Assembly: GCF_932294415.1 (NCBI RefSeq)
Contig: NC_065541.1
Span: 49,578,290 to 49,642,289, forward strand
Direction: 5' to 3'
Length of the DNA: 64,000 nucleotides
From: Quercus robur
Lineage: Eukaryota; Streptophyta; Magnoliopsida; Fagales; Fagaceae
Under the pieces are notes generated by a model that saw only the letters and a list, made by a program, of their open reading frames with translations, did not search any database and was not told the origin of the DNA. Shown piece after piece: positions 59,845 through 64,000 of this stretch. The translations under genes and the position numbers were made by a program. The stretch's first letter is position 1; every line of letters starts with the position of its first letter.

Positions 59845-60638
59845 TTTATGAGATAAGCAAGAAATTCAAATGCTTGAATAGTGAAATGGATAAAAAAAGT
59901 TAAATGTGGAACAAGATTAAAAATTCAGAAAAAAATGATCAGGTTGGTTTGGTGCGCTAGGAAAGTTCTCAACTCTCAACCATCCAATTAAACGTTCGTG
60001 CGAATGTACCCAACCAAAAAAAAAAAAAAAAAAAAATTGCAGCTAACAAATTTGGAAAATGACTTGTTCACAGGTTTTTCACCTTCTTAAAGTAAGCAAC
60101 TTATCATTTAGGCAATAGAACTCACTTTAATAGGTTGTGTAGTCACGGTGGAGAGTGACTTACTTACAGAATTTCACCTTCTTTTTTTATGTTTTTTATT
60201 TTTATAATTATTCTAACACGGAAAAAAAAAGTTATAAATCCCATTGAAGAAAAGAGGCTTATAGAAGTTGAATTCATTGCTTCCATGACACCAACTTCTA
60301 ATAGTTAAAGTTTTATATAACTAGTGCTTTTATTTATTTATTTATTTATTTATTTTTATAGAAAGACTAAAACTTCCATGGAATATAAACAAAGACATTA
60401 CATTATGGTGAAGAGCTTGTTTTAATAAACAATGATTCTTTTCTATTTAAATAGAAAAATCAACAATAGCAAGAGAATGTATAGCTAAAAGATGGACCGG
60501 TTTAGCTAGTGGTATTTGAATACCAATTTAATCATCTTTGATTTTGCCAATTTGTATTCAACTCAAACTCCTTCTCTGAAAAGGATACGTTGGCAACTTC
60601 TAATAGTTGAAGTTTAAATCAACTAGTGGTATTTGAAT
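59419..60638. other. AT-rich intergenic DNA
   Basis: Contains a TA microsatellite (about 59814-59840), a TTTA repeat (60331-60355) and a poly(A) run (60018-60038). A pair of similar ~60-bp blocks around 60280-60320 and 60590-60640 (CTTCTAATAGTT...ACTAGTG) suggests a local duplication. No gene is seen. Confidence 0.45.
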
Positions 60639-61780
60639 GGCGAAACTACATTATTGGTTCCTAAAGTTTGCCTATTGAGCGTTTTTAGTCCCTAAAGTTT
60701 CAATGGAACGCTATTAGTCCCTAAAGTTTTAAAACTAAACACAATTGCTCACTTCACTAACTTCCGTTAGTTTCTTCACTTGTCTAATGGAAGAATGAGT
60801 AGGCATATTTTTAATGATGTGGCAACCCTGTCATATCAGCTGCAATGTCTAAAAGTAAAATCGTTGCAATGAAACTTAAGTGGCTGAATCAAAATTTGAC
60901 ACTTCATTTAAAAATACAACCCAGAACCAAGTCACCAAAATTCTAACGAAACCATAAAATCTCTTTTCCTCTCTGGTACTCCTTTCTCTCTCTGTAAATT
61001 TTAGCCAAACATGAAACATCAGATAGATACAGCGAGACAAGGAGGACTCAAGACAGTAGCCACTTGATTTGGATCAAAGTCTCCGAAGACCTTCAGATCT
61101 TCAAAGAGAGGCAGCACACCTGAAGCCTTATAAGATCCTAAACTAAAACATTCACGAAGCCCAATTTTTAGCGTATAAATCTTAGGAAAGCAACGCTCAA
61201 AGAATTTACCTAGATTGTCATAGTTTTCTTGTTCAACTCAAGCTGACTTTTTGTGCAAAAATTAGGCCAATGATCAAGTCAAATACCAAGACAAATTATA
61301 TAATATTAAAAAAAAAGAGAAATAGATGGAGAAAATGAAAGGGTCCTATTGGGTTATTAAGAAATTTAATTTTAAATGTTCACAGCAAGAGATCTGCTCC
61401 AGATATTGCATACATGTAGGACTATGTAGGCTGTGCACTGATGTATGGAACTCTCGCTTGTGGATCTCCTTGTCTTGCTGTCTTTAGAGATTTTTGACAT
61501 GGATTTCATCGAAGTTACACACAGAGAGAATGAGAGCTAACGGAGAGAGAGGGGGGGATAGATTTTTGGGATTTTTTAAAATAAAAAATGTTGCCATGTC
61601 ATTAAAAGTATTCCTACTCATTTTTCATTTAGATACATAAGCACAAAACTAACAGTAGTTAATAGAGAGACCAATTATGTTTAGTTTTGAAATTTTAGGG
61701 ACTAATAGCGCTCAGTTGAAACTTTAGAGACTAAATGCACTCAGTACGTAAACTTCAAGGACTAATAATGTAATTTTACT
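60639..61780. mobile_element. Mutator-like non-autonomous element, 9-bp target duplication
   Basis: The 9-bp duplication TATTTGAAT (60630-60638 and 61781-61789) and ~150-bp inverted arms are diagnostic of the Mutator superfamily. The left arm includes AAACTACATTATTGG, CTATTAGTCCCTAAAG and CTAACTTCCGTTAGTTT; the right arm is their inverted match. The ~840-bp interior lacks a transposase and contains a 71-codon open stretch on the minus strand (61019-61234). Confidence 0.9.
61019..61234 (-). pseudogene. Possible captured host-gene fragment inside the MULE
   Basis: A 71-codon open stretch runs to a TGA at 61019-61021 and reads like globular protein: KFFERCFPKIYTLKIGLREC, GSYKASGVLPLFEDLKVFGD and FDPNQVATVLSPP. 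Composition is balanced, unlike the AT-biased random frames around it. I do not recognise the family. There is no start codon and an in-frame stop lies just upstream, so it is not a gene by itself. A piece of a host exon carried by a Pack-MULE is the best guess. Confidence 0.4.
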
Positions 61781-61789
61781 TATTTGAAT

Positions 61790-62867
61790 ACCAATTTAAT
61801 TGGCTTTGACTTACCAATTTTTATTCCACTCCAGTTACTTATCTGCAAAGGACACGTTACTGAACTGACTTTGGCTTTTATACTAATCTTAAACGCATGT
61901 ATAGATATGAATGTAAATTTTTAATATGATTCTTTATGGGATATGATCAAAAAGTATAATGTAGAGTTTGTAGATTAATATATTTCTTATTTGAAATAAT
62001 TAACTTTTCATCTACGTAAGTTTTCTTTAGTCTAACACATTTTTGGTTGTGTAGAACTTCATCCTTCCCTCCAATTAGTCATTTTGCTTTGATTGGAACA
62101 CACAAAGATATTTTTTTTGTCCAAATGGGCAGATGAAAGTTCCATTCAATTTATTATATAGCGAATATGATTTAGTTTAGTATAATTATGCTAAAGAACT
62201 ATTATTATGTATTCTTACAGATAAGCATGTGTTTGACAGTTCCTTATTGTTGTGTGAACGAGTAATTTTTAGGTTATCTAATAAATAAATTAAAAATTTA
62301 TCACGAGTAGTTAGATCTTCTATCTTCTTAAAAAAAGGATCTTCTGCCTTGAGCAGAATTGTGTACCAACTACCTATACATATAATGAAATACTATTGTG
62401 TATGTTGAGTATATTTATTAATTATTATTTATATTTTGAGTGTTCAGTTAGATAATATGTCAACCTCGAAACCTAGTATTTTACGTAGAAAGGAATTTAA
62501 AAATGGGACTTGCAGGTTCATCAATTCTTTACTTCTTCTTACAATTTGTAAATGCTGGGTTATCTTTTGTTGCTTAGGATTTTAGCTTTGATCTCTGGTT
62601 TGTAATATTTTAAGGTCTTCCAATGACTGGACTAACGAGGCAAGTGACTGAATCAAATATAGATAACATGGCCTTTGCATTAAAATTTTGAATGAGTTAG
62701 CAATTCACGAGTAACTCAATGCAATATCCTATATATGTAATTATGTATCTTAGTTTCCAAGAGTCCATGTTCTCGTATTTTATATGTTTCATTCTTCACC
62801 TATTAGGATTTTATCTGCAACAACAGTGCAACATTTAGATTGTACGTTATTCCATAACACATTTAGT
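61790..62867. other. Intergenic, nothing recognised
   Basis: AT-rich sequence without a gene, repeat boundary or coding signal that I can support. Confidence 0.45.
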
Positions 62868-63063
62868 GACCGTTAGGGAAGCGCGTTTCCCAGGTGTTAC
62901 GTTTTTAGTTTGTGGGTCCTGTGCATTGTTTGTGAGACTTAGAAATATTTTTTCAGCAAAAACAACTTTAAAACTGTGTCTTACGACACTATTCACACAT
63001 TTAAAAATTATTTTGTTACAGTGTTTTCAGTTTTCAGTAATAAGTAGTATCCAAACAAACCCT
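62868..63063. mobile_element. MITE, TTTGGAT-ended family, copy 3
   Basis: The right part (CACATTTAAAAATTATTTTG, ACAGTGTTTTCAGTTTTCAG, ATCCAAACAAACCC) matches copy 1 closely. The left end (GACCGTTAGGGAAGCGCGTTT) is diverged, and the copy is ~100 bp shorter. Confidence 0.65.
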
Positions 63064-64000
63064 TTGTCAGTGTAAAAACTCTTTTGGAAATTAATAGTAA
63101 AAGTTTTGTCATGTTGGTAGTTTATCCTTCTTGAATTTGCCTACTTTGGTAATTTAAGCTCTAAGGTCTGATATACTTGCTTCAGCAATGGCTTTAGGAA
63201 TTTTTTGTAGGGTGATTATTTTAAAACTTAAATTATACAAAATCTAATAAAAAGAGAGTTTCTTAGATTGACAAACACACACACACACACACAAATACAT
63301 AAAGGGTAAGTTTGCTATTAGCTTTAACTTTTAGTTTTTAACTTTTATGTACAATTTTATAAAACCTCATTTTTTCTAGCCTTTTCTGACTTTTTAAAAT
63401 TTTTTCAAGATACAAGTATATTTTAGCACATTTTCAGTAAAATGTTTTCAACAAAAAACTAGATAAGCTATTTCCAAATGGACACAAAATCTTACAATTT
63501 TCTTTTACGAGTTTTTGTATTTTGAAGTCGTTGCATGATATTATTAATGCTGTAAGTTACATCGCTTTCAAAAATTTAGTTCGATAGAAATTTTCTAATG
63601 CTTTTCCTTTTTGTTTGTAATGGCCTAATATATTATTATTAAAAGGACCAAAGATTAAGGACAAAGTTTGAGTACAGACTTAGTTGTAACCTAAAACTAT
63701 AACTCTCGTTGAACAAATTAATATGACTACATATTTTGAAAATCTAATTATTGAATTGCACGTTCTTTATGTTTTTAAAACACATGCCAAATTTCAAGCC
63801 AATCGAATGTTTTTTATTTATAATTTTAAACTACAAAAACTCGAAATTTAAATATTTGATGGATGACATAGCTATTAATTTTTGATCTTATTGAAATTTT
63901 ACAAGTATAAAAGATATAAAAAGAAAATGTAATATAATGGTGGATTTGTCAAAATTCACACCAAATAAAAAAAAAAAAAAATAGCGTTTTAGCCTTAGTC
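63064..64000. other. Intergenic end of window
   Basis: AT-rich with a CA microsatellite at 63274-63292. The stretch at about 63735-63770 (GAAAATCTAATTATTGAATTGCA) resembles 57477-57500, hinting at a shared old repeat. No gene is seen. Confidence 0.4.

Noticed and set aside
62866-63075. 69-codon open stretch
   Set aside because: It is fully contained in the third copy of the TTTGGAT-ended MITE.

Overview
The window is plant nuclear DNA. It is AT-rich, has host genes with many introns and GT-AG junctions, and is crowded with plant transposable elements: Ty1/copia, LTR remnants, L1-type LINEs, Tourist, hAT and Mutator-type MITEs, and a TRIM. The gene content (hnRNP Q / LIF2-like, secreted gulonolactone oxidases) and the recent retrotransposon suit a woody eudicot. 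A Fagaceae-like tree (oak, chestnut or beech) is my impression from the repeat families; the sequence alone does not prove it.

I support four host protein genes as complete. (1) A small single-exon gene of unknown function lies at 10127-10621 (+), 164 codons. (2) An eight-coding-exon gene for a three-RRM hnRNP Q / LIF2-like protein lies at 14799-21844 (-); the spliced frame closes at 485 residues, with a non-coding leader exon near 22.7-22.85 kb. (3) and (4) are two four-exon L-gulono-1,4-lactone oxidase-like (GULLO) paralogs on the minus strand at 26625-28889 (584 residues) and 45813-51808 (606 residues). A third GULLO locus at 39300-39830 is a ghost: its promoter and last ~25 codons survive and the body of the gene is gone. 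No rRNA gene, functional tRNA gene or CRISPR array was seen.

Layout: 0-7 kb is a LINE tail split by a young, nearly whole Copia element. 7-14.6 kb holds the small gene, MITEs and a tandem duplication. 14.8-22.9 kb is the hnRNP Q gene; its 4.3-kb fourth intron carries a solo LTR that contains a LINE, which contains a tiny retro-insertion. 23-25 kb has LINE and MITE relics. 26.6-28.9 kb is GULLO copy A. 29-41 kb is a graveyard of LINE, LTR, hAT and MITE pieces around the GULLO ghost. 41.1-45 kb has two Mutator-like fold-back elements, one holding two abutting Tourist MITEs. 45.8-51.8 kb is GULLO copy C with a 4-kb first intron. 52-64 kb is intergenic: minisatellites, a TRIM, MITEs, a 1.64-kb block between 40-bp direct repeats, and a MULE with a 9-bp target duplication and a possible captured gene piece.

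The most unusual signal is a set of at least eight tiny insertions (13-41 bp), mostly poly(A) or poly(T) with a few bases of LINE-like 3' end, each between target-site duplications of about 8-17 bp. They look like target-primed reverse transcription that stopped almost at once. All splice and protein calls were made by reading the sequence by hand; no search was run.
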